A DNA stretch of 64,000 bases. Origin: Pseudalkalibacillus hwajinpoensis (GTDB lineage Bacteria > Bacillota > Bacilli > Bacillales > Guptibacillaceae). Positions 18,841 to 28,057 of the stretch are shown piece by piece. Made by a program: the position numbers and the translations under genes. The notes under the pieces are model-generated. The model was not told the DNA's origin. It was given only the letters and a program-made list of their open reading frames with translations, and ran no database searches. Every line of letters begins with the position of its first letter. Positions within the stretch are counted from its first letter, which is position 1. The stretch lies in the NCBI RefSeq assembly GCF_015234585.1, contig NZ_JADFCM010000002.1:1-64000 (forward strand), read 5' to 3'.

Positions 18841-20184
18841 ATGGAAACATACGATCTCATTGTAATTGGATCCGGTTCCGGAGGATCCATAACAGCAGCA
18901 AAGTGTAATAAAGCCGGTTGGAAAGTAGCGATGGTGGATGACCGCCCATTTGGGGGGACTTGTGCTTTGAGAGGCTGTGATCCTAAAAAAGTATTAGTTG
19001 GTGCGGCAGAATTATTGGATTGGAATAAAAGGATGCAAGAAAACGGAGTGCAATCAGAGCCCTCTATTGTTTGGAAAGATCTAATGAAGTTTAAAAAGAA
19101 ATTTACGGATCATGTACCAGATAAAAAAGAAGACGCTTTAACTAAGAATAGAATTGATACCTATCATGAAAAAGCTTCATTTATTAGTGAGAACGAAGTC
19201 CAAGTGGGCGAGCACACGATAAAAGGGAATCGGATTTTAATGGCTTCAGGGGCAAAACCAACTCCTCTAAACATTAAAGGAGAGGACTATCTTACGTATA
19301 GTGACGAATTCTTAGAATTAGAAGAACTGCCAGAGAAAATTATCTTTGTAGGAGGCGGGTATATTTCATTTGAATTTGCTCATATTGCGGCAAGAGCTGG
19401 TTCTGAAGTTCATATCATCCACCGGGGAGAAAAGCCACTAGAGAATTTTGATGCGAATCTTGTTGACTTACTGATGAAAAAATCTATAGATATAGGCATA
19501 AAGGTTCATTTAGAAAGTTCTGTTGCATCTATTCGTAAAGAAAAGGATGGCTATATCGTTACATCAAAAAAAGGGGAAGACCCATATGAACTAAAAGGAA
19601 ATCTAGTTGTTCACGGAGCTGGTCGAATCCCTTCATTAGATATGGATCTTGAAAATGGAAATGTTGAATACGATAAGCGTGGAGTTAAAGTAAATCATTA
19701 TTTACAAAGTGTAAGTAATCCACATGTGTACGCAGCAGGTGATGTCGCTGCGACAGATGGATTACCGCTTACCCCAGTAGCAAGTTTGGAGTCTCATATT
19801 GTTGCCTCAAATTTACTAAAGGGAAATCATAAAGAAATTGATTATCCTGTTATGCCTTCCGTTGTGTTTACTGTTCCTAAAATTGCCTCTGTGGGTCTTA
19901 GTGAAGAAAAAGCAAAGGAGATGAATCCTGATATTAAGGTTGTTCAAAAGGAGATATCGAATTGGTTTACATATAAACGAACCAATGAATCTCATGCAGC
20001 CATTAAACTGTTAATTGACGAAGAAAAGGATTTAATCATGGGTGCTCATCTTATTAGCAATGAAGCAGATGATCTTATTAATCACATTGCGACAGCTATT
20101 CAATTCAAGTTGCCAACAAAAAAATTAAAGCAAATGATTTATGCTTATCCAACGACTGCTTCAGATATAGGTCATATGTTGTAA
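18841..20184 (+). CDS. FAD/NAD disulphide reductase-like protein
   Basis: The 447-residue protein has the glutathione reductase fold: FAD motif GSGSGGSITAAKC, redox pair GGTCALRGCDPKK, NAD motif GGGYISFEFA and AAGDVAATDGLPLTP. The usual C-terminal HPT-x2-E motif that supplies the catalytic His is replaced by YPTTASDIGHML, so the thiol chemistry must differ or be lost. It lies just behind mer with its own GGAGG. Substrate unknown; a thiol or metal-related role is inferred from position. Confidence 0.85.
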   Translation: METYDLIVIGSGSGGSITAAKCNKAGWKVAMVDDRPFGGTCALRGCDPKKVLVGAAELLDWNKRMQENGVQSEPSIVWKDLMKFKKKFTDHVPDKKEDALTKNRIDTYHEKASFISENEVQVGEHTIKGNRILMASGAKPTPLNIKGEDYLTYSDEFLELEELPEKIIFVGGGYISFEFAHIAARAGSEVHIIHRGEKPLENFDANLVDLLMKKSIDIGIKVHLESSVASIRKEKDGYIVTSKKGEDPYELKGNLVVHGAGRIPSLDMDLENGNVEYDKRGVKVNHYLQSVSNPHVYAAGDVAATDGLPLTPVASLESHIVASNLLKGNHKEIDYPVMPSVVFTVPKIASVGLSEEKAKEMNPDIKVVQKEISNWFTYKRTNESHAAIKLLIDEEKDLIMGAHLISNEADDLINHIATAIQFKLPTKKLKQMIYAYPTTASDIGHML

Positions 20185-20288
20185 TGAGTGTAATAAATAG
20201 TTAGAATTTTGAAAAACAAATTCTAAAAACGGTTTTGAAATACCTTCTTAGGTGTAATTCATTATTATTTACAATGGAGTTGAAAAAT

Positions 20289-20504
20289 ATGATGAACGGA
20301 AATGGAATGGGTGGAGGATTTATGGGATTTGGATTTTTTGGAATTCTAATTCTAGTGTTGATTATTTTGATGGTCGTCTGGATGAAGAAACCAGGTAATA
20401 ATGGTAACCATAACAAATCTGTGGAGACTCTTAATGAACGTTTAGCAAAAGGTGAGATTTCAGAGGAAGAGTATGATCGTTTAAGAAAGAGATTAAATCA
20501 ATAA
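20289..20504 (+). CDS. SHOCT-domain small membrane protein
   Basis: 71 residues. A Gly/Met/Asn-rich start (MMNGNGMGGGFMGFG) leads into one membrane helix, followed by a SHOCT motif (ETLNERLAKGEISEEEYDRL). GGAG is 9 nt before the ATG at 20289; the longer open frame lacks a ribosome site. A second protein of the same layout is at 26703. SHOCT proteins are oligomerisation modules that often sit with metal-resistance genes. Confidence 0.8.
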   Translation: MMNGNGMGGGFMGFGFFGILILVLIILMVVWMKKPGNNGNHNKSVETLNERLAKGEISEEEYDRLRKRLNQ

Positions 20505-20610
20505 TATTCATTATTAAGGTTTGATTTGAAAGTACTACTCCAATTTATGTATGGAAGACCAAGAATTACCTATTGATAAGGGAAACTTCTCATATAGAGG
20601 GCGTTGTACG

Positions 20611-20651
20611 AGCATAGAAAGCTTCTAGATGTTGCTTTCTATGCTTTTTTT
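20611..20651 (+). terminator. intrinsic terminator
   Basis: AGCATAGAAAGC at 20611-20622 pairs perfectly with GCTTTCTATGCT at 20634-20645, followed by a T run. Confidence 0.93.
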
Positions 20652-20936
20652 GGACTGAATTAAAGATAGATGATTGTTATAGGTGAAAATCATCTAAGAG
20701 CCAATCGATAAGGTGATTGATGGTAATCCACTACTTGTTTTTAATCACGTAAAACGTAGAAAGTTATTCTTCAAAAAAATAGAAACCTCACAAAATCTAC
20801 ACATACATTTATTATCCTTAAAAAAGGGGAGTTTCTTAAAGAATTAACTCTATGGGCTTATAAAATAAAATAAATGGTTCATAATTTCTGGTTAACATAT
20901 TTAATTCATACATATTTTTTAAAAGGAGTTATGAAA

Positions 20937-21668
20937 ATGTATGACGTTTTTAATTCTATCAGTCAGCTTGTAAGTGGTCCTCTTACAAATATAGCTTACC
21001 AAACAAATTCAATTCCGCTCTTATCTGCTTTTGTGTTAGGTGTTCTTGGCGCTACAGCTCCATGTCAGTTTACAGGTAATATAGGCGCAATAACATTTTA
21101 TGGTAATCGATCTTTTCAGAAAGGCATTTTATGGGGAGAAGTATTCTTTTTTATTTTGGGTAAGGTAGTAGTATTTTCAAGTCTGGGACTCATTGTCTGG
21201 ACTCTCGGTCAAGAATATCAACATACCCTTGTCAAAATATTACCGTGGGCGAGAAAATTTTTTGGGCCGATGGTTGTGTTGATTGGTCTTTACCTTTTAG
21301 GTGCTTTTAAGATGAAATGGAGCTTAAAGCTCGGAAAGGTCCCTGAAAAGTTTTTAAAGAAAGGTAGATGGGGAGCGTTTCTTATGGGCGGAAGTTTTTC
21401 ACTTGGATTTTGTCCAACAATGTTCTCCTTATTCTTTCTTTTGCTAATGCCACTTGTTTTATCAAGTTCATATGGAGTCATATTACCAGCTACTTTTGCT
21501 ATAGGAACTTCGTTGCCGTTTCTTTTTGCAATGTTTTTAATTTGGTATTTTGGGTTAAGTGGAGCTCTGTTAAAGAAGGGTAGGAAACTTGGAGCTACCC
21601 TACAACAAATAGCAGGAGTAGCTCTCATCATAATTGGAATATTGGATGGTGTCACTTACTGGTTATAA
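20937..21668 (+). CDS. CcdA/DsbD-like transmembrane protein
   Basis: 243 residues, about six membrane helices. Two pseudo-symmetric Cys motifs, GATAPCQFTGN near residue 42 and LGFCPTMFSLFF near 160, match the thiol relay membrane proteins of the CcdA/DsbD group, which carry reducing power across the membrane. GGAG is 8 nt before the ATG at 20937; the frame is open further upstream without a ribosome site. In this island it may serve export of reductant to a secreted thiol or metal protein (inference). Confidence 0.75.
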   Translation: MYDVFNSISQLVSGPLTNIAYQTNSIPLLSAFVLGVLGATAPCQFTGNIGAITFYGNRSFQKGILWGEVFFFILGKVVVFSSLGLIVWTLGQEYQHTLVKILPWARKFFGPMVVLIGLYLLGAFKMKWSLKLGKVPEKFLKKGRWGAFLMGGSFSLGFCPTMFSLFFLLLMPLVLSSSYGVILPATFAIGTSLPFLFAMFLIWYFGLSGALLKKGRKLGATLQQIAGVALIIIGILDGVTYWL

Positions 21669-21748
21669 TTTAAGACATCAATAAGGTTCAAATAATAAAT
21701 ATTACATGAAATTAGTTACGATTAACTTGAAAAAGGAAGTGAAAAGGA

Positions 21749-22558
21749 GTGAATTCTATCCAACCCTTAAATCGAATTGCAATTGAACTAGGTCCCTTAA
21801 CTGTTTATTGGTATGGATTGATTATTGCAAGTGGTGCGATCTTAGGTCTAGCATTCGTTTTAAAAGATGCAAGACGTACAGGTATTGATAAAGATTTATT
21901 TATCGATCTGATTTTGTATGCTGTGCCGATCTCTATATTATCTGCAAGAATCTATTACGTCCTATTCAGCTGGGACTATTATAAAGAAAACCTGGGGGAT
22001 ATTATTGCGATTTGGGAAGGCGGCATTGCAATCCACGGTGCATTAATTGGTGCAGTCTTAACGGCAGTAGTGTTCGCAAGAAAGAGAAAGGTTTCTTTCT
22101 GGAAGATAGCAGATGTAGCAGCACCTGGAATATTAATTGGTCAAGCCATTGGGCGATGGGGAAACTTCATGAATCAAGAAGCACATGGAGGGGAAGTTTC
22201 AAGAACCTTCCTTGAAGGACTGGGATTACCAACTTGGATTGTGAACCAAATGTTAATCGACGGAACGTATTATCATCCTACTTTTTTATATGAATCCATT
22301 TGGAATATTGTGGGAATGATCGTTTTATTACTGATTCGGAATAGGGTGGGCTTGAGACGAGGAGAGCTTTTTCTTAGTTATGTCATTTGGTATTCATTCG
22401 GTAGATTTTTTATTGAAGGAATGCGAACAGATAGCTTAATGTTGACTTCTTCAATTAGAATGGCACAAGCCATATCGATAGTCCTTATAATAGGCAGTTT
22501 CTTTTTCATTTACTATCGTAGGAAATATGTCAAACCATTACCAGTGTACGGAGATTGA
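21749..22558 (+). CDS. lgt: Prolipoprotein diacylglyceryl transferase
   Basis: 269 residues with the Lgt signature [18 protein letters not shown] and seven membrane helices. It attaches diacylglycerol to the lipobox Cys of prolipoproteins. The GTG start follows AAAAGGAAG. Bacillaceae normally carry a chromosomal lgt elsewhere, so this is probably an accessory copy travelling with the metal island. Confidence 0.92.
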   Translation: MNSIQPLNRIAIELGPLTVYWYGLIIASGAILGLAFVLKDARRTGIDKDLFIDLILYAVPISILSARIYYVLFSWDYYKENLGDIIAIWEGGIAIHGALIGAVLTAVVFARKRKVSFWKIADVAAPGILIGQAIGRWGNFMNQEAHGGEVSRTFLEGLGLPTWIVNQMLIDGTYYHPTFLYESIWNIVGMIVLLLIRNRVGLRRGELFLSYVIWYSFGRFFIEGMRTDSLMLTSSIRMAQAISIVLIIGSFFFIYYRRKYVKPLPVYGD

Positions 22559-22800
22559 CTTTTAATAATGGAATCAGTCTTATATTTGCGATGACTATGG
22601 GTATGATCAAACTATTTGGTTAAATTATTAAAAGCATTCCATTTATGTGATGTATAACAGAAATGGCTTTTGTTAAACAATCCATCTGGATGGAGAATTT
22701 AAAAGTTTATTTGTATATGGGTCACATATACAAATAATTAAAATTTCACGAATTCCGCACAATAGATATAATTTAATCGAATAAAAAATGAGGGATTAGT

Positions 22801-23496
22801 ATGAAAAAAATTCTCGTTATCGATGACGAGTGGAATATGAGAAATTTAATTAAGATATACCTTACAAGGGAAAAAATGAAAATCGATGAAGCAGGAGACG
22901 GTACTGTGGGAGTCGATATGGCTTCCCAATCTTCCTATGACCTGGTCATTTTAGATATTATGATGCCAGATATTGATGGATGGGAGGTCTGTTACAAGAT
23001 TCGAGAATTTCAAAATGTCCCAATCCTGATGCTGACAGCCCGAACCGATATAACTGATCGTGTTCGTGGCTTGAATTTGGGTGCAGATGACTATTTAACT
23101 AAACCGTTTGCTCCTGAGGAATTGGTGGCACGTGTAAATGCACTATTAAGACGCCATGAAATTGGTCAATCATCTTCTACTCCGTATTTTATACAAGGAG
23201 GGTTATCCGTTGATAGTGTTAGTAGAGAGGTTAAGGTTAACGAGCAATTAGTTGAGTTCACTCGGAAAGAGTTTGAATTGTTTCATCTTTTAGTTTGTCA
23301 ACCAAACCAAGTGTATACAAGAGAGATATTGTTGAATCAAATTGGATCATTAGATGATTTTCATGATTTACGCACGGTCGATACACATGTGAAAAATATA
23401 CGCGAGAAACTTCGGAAATCAGGTCTGCCATTTAATCCAATTAAAACAATCTGGGGAGTAGGATATAAATTTAATAAAGCAGAGGACCGTTCATGA
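22801..23496 (+). CDS. OmpR-family response regulator
   Basis: 231 residues. The receiver domain has acidic IDDE, phospho-Asp in LVILDIMMPD (about residue 52), the T in MLTA and the K in LTKPF. The C-terminal winged helix has VEFTRKEFELFHLLV and RTVDTHVKNIREKL. It overlaps the sensor kinase gene as ATGA. A role in sensing metal or envelope stress is inferred from the CopCD and CcdA-like neighbours. Confidence 0.93.
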   Translation: MKKILVIDDEWNMRNLIKIYLTREKMKIDEAGDGTVGVDMASQSSYDLVILDIMMPDIDGWEVCYKIREFQNVPILMLTARTDITDRVRGLNLGADDYLTKPFAPEELVARVNALLRRHEIGQSSSTPYFIQGGLSVDSVSREVKVNEQLVEFTRKEFELFHLLVCQPNQVYTREILLNQIGSLDDFHDLRTVDTHVKNIREKLRKSGLPFNPIKTIWGVGYKFNKAEDRS

Positions 23497-24893
23497 AGTG
23501 GGATAAAATCGTTTTAAAGCTTGGTGGCATCATTATGATCTTATTTTTAGTCGTATTGTTACCATTAGGTTTTGTAGTTAACCAAATATTTTCTGGATTT
23601 TATTTTAATGAAATTCAAGAGGAAACTGAAGTTTTATCCCAACGTTACGCCAGAACAATTAAATCAATAGAAAACCCGATGACGCATTCGATGTTTGAGT
23701 CTCTTGCAGATTTAACGAATAAAGAAGTCATCATTCTAAATAAGGAAAAGAAAGAGGTAACGAATTCGGGTGTAAGTGGATTTGCTATTTCTGAGGGAGA
23801 ATTTAACGAATTATTATCCGGTAATCCGATTACAAAGCAAATTGAAGAAATTCCTAATAAACATAAATTTTATGTTTCAGGTCACCCAATTAGCACATCT
23901 GGTGATTTTATAGGTGCTGTCTTTGTCCTTACGTCAGTAGATGGTATTTATGATTCTATCTCGAAGGTCAGGAACTTTCTCATTTTATCTGGATTTGGGG
24001 CACTATTCCTTGCTCTTGGATTTACATTTATGATTTCAAGAAAAATGTCTGCTCCTCTTTTAAAGATGGAGAAAGCAACAAGGCAATTAACCAGAGGAAA
24101 TCTAGATGTACGTTTGGAGGTATCTTCAAGGGATGAAATTGGATCGTTATCTCAAGCGATCAATGATCTAGCTCAGGAATTAAATCGTTATCGAACAAAT
24201 AGAAGAGAGTTCTTCGCTGATATCTCTCACGAATTGCGAACTCCAATTTCATATCTACAGGGATATGCACAGGTATTACGAGAGGGTTACTACCAGAATA
24301 ATGATGAAAAACAACAGTATCTAAAAATTATTCAAGATGAATCGAATCGACTAACTCAATTGATTAATGACGTATTTGAACTATCTAAAATGGAAGAAGC
24401 TCGTATTGATCTCAATTTTGACTATGTAAATATAAGTGAAATAGCTGAGCAAGCACTTTCAAAGGTACAAAGAGAAGCTCAGATTAAAGGATTAAATACT
24501 TCCCTTAGGGTAACCAATCATTTACCTCTGATAAAGGCTGATTCAGTAAGAATGGAACAAATATTTATTAATTTACTAAGCAATGCGATACGTTATTCAA
24601 ATGAAGGGTTGATCAAGGTGGAAATAGTATTTAACCATAAATACCTAAAAGTAGATATTGCAGATAACGGGATCGGTATTCCTAAGGAAGAACTTCCATA
24701 CATCTTTGAGAGATTTCATCGTGTTGAAAAATCACGCTCAAGGGATTTTGGAGGAACGGGATTAGGATTAGCTATAGTGAAGCAATTAGTTGAGCTTCAA
24801 AACGGTTCCATTACTGTTGACAGTCAAATTGGGAATGGAACACGTTTTACATTGTCTTTTCCTATAGAGGAGGAGAACTATGAGAAAATTTGA
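23493..24893 (+). CDS. Membrane sensor histidine kinase
   Basis: 466 residues. There are two membrane helices (about 9-32 and 160-182) around an extracytoplasmic sensor of roughly 125 residues. They are followed by a HAMP domain, HisKA with phospho-His in FADISHELRTPISYLQ, and HATPase motifs NLLSNAIRYS, DNGIGI and GGTGLGLAIVKQL. It pairs with the response regulator upstream. Confidence 0.93.
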   Translation: MKWDKIVLKLGGIIMILFLVVLLPLGFVVNQIFSGFYFNEIQEETEVLSQRYARTIKSIENPMTHSMFESLADLTNKEVIILNKEKKEVTNSGVSGFAISEGEFNELLSGNPITKQIEEIPNKHKFYVSGHPISTSGDFIGAVFVLTSVDGIYDSISKVRNFLILSGFGALFLALGFTFMISRKMSAPLLKMEKATRQLTRGNLDVRLEVSSRDEIGSLSQAINDLAQELNRYRTNRREFFADISHELRTPISYLQGYAQVLREGYYQNNDEKQQYLKIIQDESNRLTQLINDVFELSKMEEARIDLNFDYVNISEIAEQALSKVQREAQIKGLNTSLRVTNHLPLIKADSVRMEQIFINLLSNAIRYSNEGLIKVEIVFNHKYLKVDIADNGIGIPKEELPYIFERFHRVEKSRSRDFGGTGLGLAIVKQLVELQNGSITVDSQIGNGTRFTLSFPIEEENYEKI

Positions 24894-25095
24894 ATGGTTA
24901 ATAGCCATCATATTAATAGTTGCTGGATTAATCTGTCTAACTATTTCCGGGACAGCTATATTGGGTCCCGAATCGATAAATTCATATTTATTAACGCTGA
25001 TCCAACTCTGTTTTTGGATGGGAATTCCCATAATTGTAGTAGGGATTTTATATTTTATTCTTTTATCGAAAAAGAAGAAAGGAAAAAATGAATGA
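24880..25095 (+). CDS. Small two-helix membrane protein
   Basis: 71 residues with two hydrophobic helices (about 6-26 and 39-62) and a Lys-rich C-terminus. The ATG overlaps the kinase gene by 14 nt behind GAGGAGG, and its stop overlaps the next start as ATGA, so it is translated as part of the operon. Function not recognised. Confidence 0.75.
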   Translation: MRKFEWLIAIILIVAGLICLTISGTAILGPESINSYLLTLIQLCFWMGIPIIVVGILYFILLSKKKKGKNE

Positions 25096-26264
25096 AAAGA
25101 CTGTACCATATAGTTGCTCTCATGACTTTCTTATTAATAAGCCAATTTCCTGTTAGCGTGTTTGCTCATGGGACTGAGGAAGACCAAACGAGCTTGGCCT
25201 TACAAAAAGGTTTAACATACACTCTGGTGATATCATTTATTTTATGTGTGTTATTTTATACGTTATTTTGGTTATCTCAAAAAAAAATAAAGCAAATCAA
25301 CCATAAGAAAAAAGAGGAAAGGATGCAGAGAGACAAATTTCGAAGGGTAGCAAAAGTATACAAGTGGTTAAGTATTTTCTTTTTAGCAACATTTCTGATT
25401 ACGGGGGCATTAACGCTATTCAACCGTCAATCTTTTGAAAACACGGTAGAATTTCAACATATTCATGGATTGGGGTACACAAATAATGGAGAAGAACTAT
25501 ATGTACCTGCCCACGATGGACTAAGGATCTTTTCCCATGACGAATGGGGAATCCCTGAGGGAGAAAAACATGACTATATGGGATTTTCAATAACTGATGA
25601 GGGCTTTTACAGCAGCGGTCATCCCTCGCCTTCATCCAATATGAAGAACCCCTTTGGAATTGTAAAGAGCGATAATATGGGGAGAAATCTTGAAAGGCTA
25701 GATTTATATGGTGAAATTGACTTCCATAGCATGACGGCTGGATATTATTCGCATGTTATTTATGTTCAGAACCCTGAACCAAACTCACGAATGGAAGAGA
25801 CAGGTCTATATTACACATTAGATGATACTAAAACTTGGGAGAAAAGTCAGATGAATGGAGTAAGTGGTCAACCAGCAGCTATGGCTGTACATCCAACTCT
25901 GGAGAACATTATAGTTATTAGTACAAATGAAGGGGTGTTTTTATCGGAAGACTATGGAAATACTTTTGAAATATTAATGGATATTGCAGCTACTTCTTTA
26001 GCTCTTACTGAAGGAGGTGACTTATTCGTAGGGACTATTACGGAGGAAGCTTCTTTAATTAAGGTAAATATTAATTCAGGAGAAGAATCGGCCCTCCCTA
26101 TACCTGGACTAAGTGAAGGGGATGCGATTTCATATGTTGCAATAAACCCGCAAGATTCAAATGAAATTGTATTTACTACTTTCCAGAAAGATCTTTTTCT
26201 TACTAGGGAAAATGGTAAGCATTGGGAACAAATAGTGACAAAGGGAGTGGCCACTTCTAACTAA
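25092..26264 (+). CDS. Exported BNR/sortilin-like repeat protein
   Basis: 390 residues. It has a signal-like N-terminus ending SVFAHG, then two membrane helices (about 34-56 and 90-112). A C-terminal beta-propeller-like region follows with HIHGLGYTNNGEELYVPAHD, GLYYTLDDTKTWEKS, GVFLSEDYGNTFE and LFLTRENGKHWEQ, which are Asp-box type repeats. Proteins of this form (F510_1955 type) are often found with copper or mercury genes in Bacillaceae. Probable role in metal response, unproven. Confidence 0.75.
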   Translation: MKRLYHIVALMTFLLISQFPVSVFAHGTEEDQTSLALQKGLTYTLVISFILCVLFYTLFWLSQKKIKQINHKKKEERMQRDKFRRVAKVYKWLSIFFLATFLITGALTLFNRQSFENTVEFQHIHGLGYTNNGEELYVPAHDGLRIFSHDEWGIPEGEKHDYMGFSITDEGFYSSGHPSPSSNMKNPFGIVKSDNMGRNLERLDLYGEIDFHSMTAGYYSHVIYVQNPEPNSRMEETGLYYTLDDTKTWEKSQMNGVSGQPAAMAVHPTLENIIVISTNEGVFLSEDYGNTFEILMDIAATSLALTEGGDLFVGTITEEASLIKVNINSGEESALPIPGLSEGDAISYVAINPQDSNEIVFTTFQKDLFLTRENGKHWEQIVTKGVATSN

Positions 26265-26702
26265 TATAAAACAGTAACGTCAACTAATAATGGCCAAAAG
26301 TTTTGAGACTAAAGATTTTTTTAAATTTGGTCACGAGTGATGATTCATCTTCGACTTTGAGTGAATAAATTAAGATCTGTGTACACTACCACGTACATTG
26401 ATGAAAGTGATTAGTGGGAAAAAATCTTTGAGTTCGATGAGCATTTAGTTGATTTGCTATTGATACCCTGTATTTATATCTAAGTGCCATAGGGGAGCGT
26501 AGTTACTGTGTGTGAAGATAGTAAAGGATAAATGTATGGTCATAAATTGAAAATTGAACAAACAAAACAAGGGTCAGATTTAATGACATGATGCCTCAAG
26601 GTAGTGTCTATAGAATATGGAAGCAATACCGAAATGAGAATTAAATCCTATATGTGACTTGTGTTCGTGTCGTTTCATAACACCAATTAAGGAGTGGAAA
26701 AT
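26265..26702. other. intergenic, no recognised gene
   Basis: No gene was seen; no frame on either strand reads convincingly as protein. The 3' end holds the ribosome site AAGGAG for the next gene. Confidence 0.4.
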
Positions 26703-26909
26703 ATGATGATGGGTTGGGGTGTAATTAGCATGCTTTTATGGATAGTTATTCTAGGTTTTATCATATATGGAATCACAGTACTAGTTAGAAAGCCTTTTGA
26801 TAAAAAGGAAGATCATTCTCTCCAAATATTAAAGGATCGTTTAGCTAAAGGTGAAATAGATGAAAAAGAATACAATGATAAAAGGGCCATTTTAAAGAGT
26901 AGAGATTAA
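26703..26909 (+). CDS. SHOCT-domain small membrane protein (second copy)
   Basis: 68 residues: MMMGWG start, one membrane helix, and the SHOCT segment LQILKDRLAKGEIDEKEYND. GGAG is 8 nt before the ATG at 26703; the GTG in frame 9 nt upstream overlaps the ribosome site. Same architecture as the protein at 20289 but sequence-diverged. Confidence 0.78.
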   Translation: MMMGWGVISMLLWIVILGFIIYGITVLVRKPFDKKEDHSLQILKDRLAKGEIDEKEYNDKRAILKSRD

Positions 26910-27025
26910 ATTATTAATGAGTGCTTTATGTCGGTTGTAAGAAATAACATACTGTTACCCATCTTCACAAATTCAACAAATTTAAAGAGTAGACTTAGGA
27001 TTATCAAATAAAAGGAGTGAAGATG

Positions 27026-27349
27026 ATGAGACTAAAAAAAGGATCATTTATATTTTCTTTTGCACTAGCCGCACTTTTAGTAGTCGGACAAGCTGCATTT
27101 GCAGAAGGAGCTGAGAATAATGGAGTGGGTTTCTCAGCAAATGGCAATAACATGATGGGGAATATGGATGGAAACGGTATGATGAACATGATGAATGGTA
27201 ACGGTATGACGAAAATGATGGAAAATGGAAACATGTCTAGCATGATGAATGCTATGAATTCTCCTCAGGGAGAGAAAATGATAGAGGCTTGTGGTGACTT
27301 TATGGAATCTCAAGAAGGCAACGTTGAAAAAAGTAATACTTCAAAGTAA
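27026..27349 (+). CDS. Secreted Met/Asn/Gly-rich protein
   Basis: About 107 residues. A signal peptide ending in QAAFAEG is followed by a low-complexity region of Met, Asn and Gly (NNMMGNMDGNGMMNMMNGNG, then TKMMENGNMSSMMNAMN). The C-terminal part has a single Cys (IEACGDFMES). Methionine-rich stretches bind Cu(I) in other copper proteins, and CopCD follows, so an extracellular copper-binding role is a reasonable inference. ATG chosen 8 nt from GGAG (27023 is also possible). Confidence 0.72.
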   Translation: MRLKKGSFIFSFALAALLVVGQAAFAEGAENNGVGFSANGNNMMGNMDGNGMMNMMNGNGMTKMMENGNMSSMMNAMNSPQGEKMIEACGDFMESQEGNVEKSNTSK

Positions 27350-27360
27350 TACACGATTTT

Positions 27361-27394
27361 GTTAAGGCCTCGTTTAGAGGCCTTAACTATTTTT
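27361..27394 (+). terminator. intrinsic terminator
   Basis: GTTAAGGCCTC at 27361-27371 pairs perfectly with GAGGCCTTAAC at 27377-27387 around a 5-nt loop, followed by TATTTTT. It separates the Met-rich protein from the methyltransferase. Confidence 0.9.
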
Positions 27395-27424
27395 GTGAGG
27401 ATTAACAGTTGGGAGCGATGAGTT

Positions 27425-28057
27425 ATGAAGAATTGGGGTCCAATGCTATACGATTGTGCTATGGCTCCTTTAGAGAATGTTAGGTTTAGGAAAATTAGAG
27501 AAACTCTAATCAATAGGGCAAAAGGAAGAGTGTTAGAAGTTGGGTCTGGAACTGGAGTGAATTTCCCACTTTATCATAAAGTAACAAGAGTAGATGCAAT
27601 TGAACCGAATCCCTCGATGAAGAAACGAGCTATAAAAAGGTTGAATCAATCAAAAGTTCCTATACACATGACAAATGGCAATGCTGAGATATTACCTTAT
27701 GAAAATAACACGTTTGATACTGCTGTAGCGACACTTGTTTTCTGCACCATTCCGAACCCTCAAAAAGCGATTGATGAAATTCAACGTGTTTGTAGACCTA
27801 ATTCTTCCATACTGCTATTTGAACATGTCAAAATGAATCAATCATTGTTGGGGAAAACACAAGATATTTTGACCCCAGTATGGAAGCGAGTTTGTGATGG
27901 ATGTCATCTAAATCGCAATACGTTGGAATTACTGAAAGCATCCAATATAGAAGTTGTGAGAGTAGAATCTTACTATAAGGGCCTTTTTTTGGTCATAGAA
28001 GGTGTGAATAGAAAAGATACTGATAGCAATCGTAAGAATGGTCATGAACAATTATGA
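27425..28057 (+). CDS. Class I SAM-dependent methyltransferase
   Basis: 210 residues with motif I VLEVGSGTGVNFPLY, acidic motif II AIEPNP, NAEILPYENNTFDTAVATLV (motif IV) and LLFEHVK. Similar to UbiE/METTL7-type methyltransferases. The substrate is unknown. Its stop overlaps the CopC-CopD start as ATGA, so it is in the same operon as the copper gene. Confidence 0.85.
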   Translation: MKNWGPMLYDCAMAPLENVRFRKIRETLINRAKGRVLEVGSGTGVNFPLYHKVTRVDAIEPNPSMKKRAIKRLNQSKVPIHMTNGNAEILPYENNTFDTAVATLVFCTIPNPQKAIDEIQRVCRPNSSILLFEHVKMNQSLLGKTQDILTPVWKRVCDGCHLNRNTLELLKASNIEVVRVESYYKGLFLVIEGVNRKDTDSNRKNGHEQL

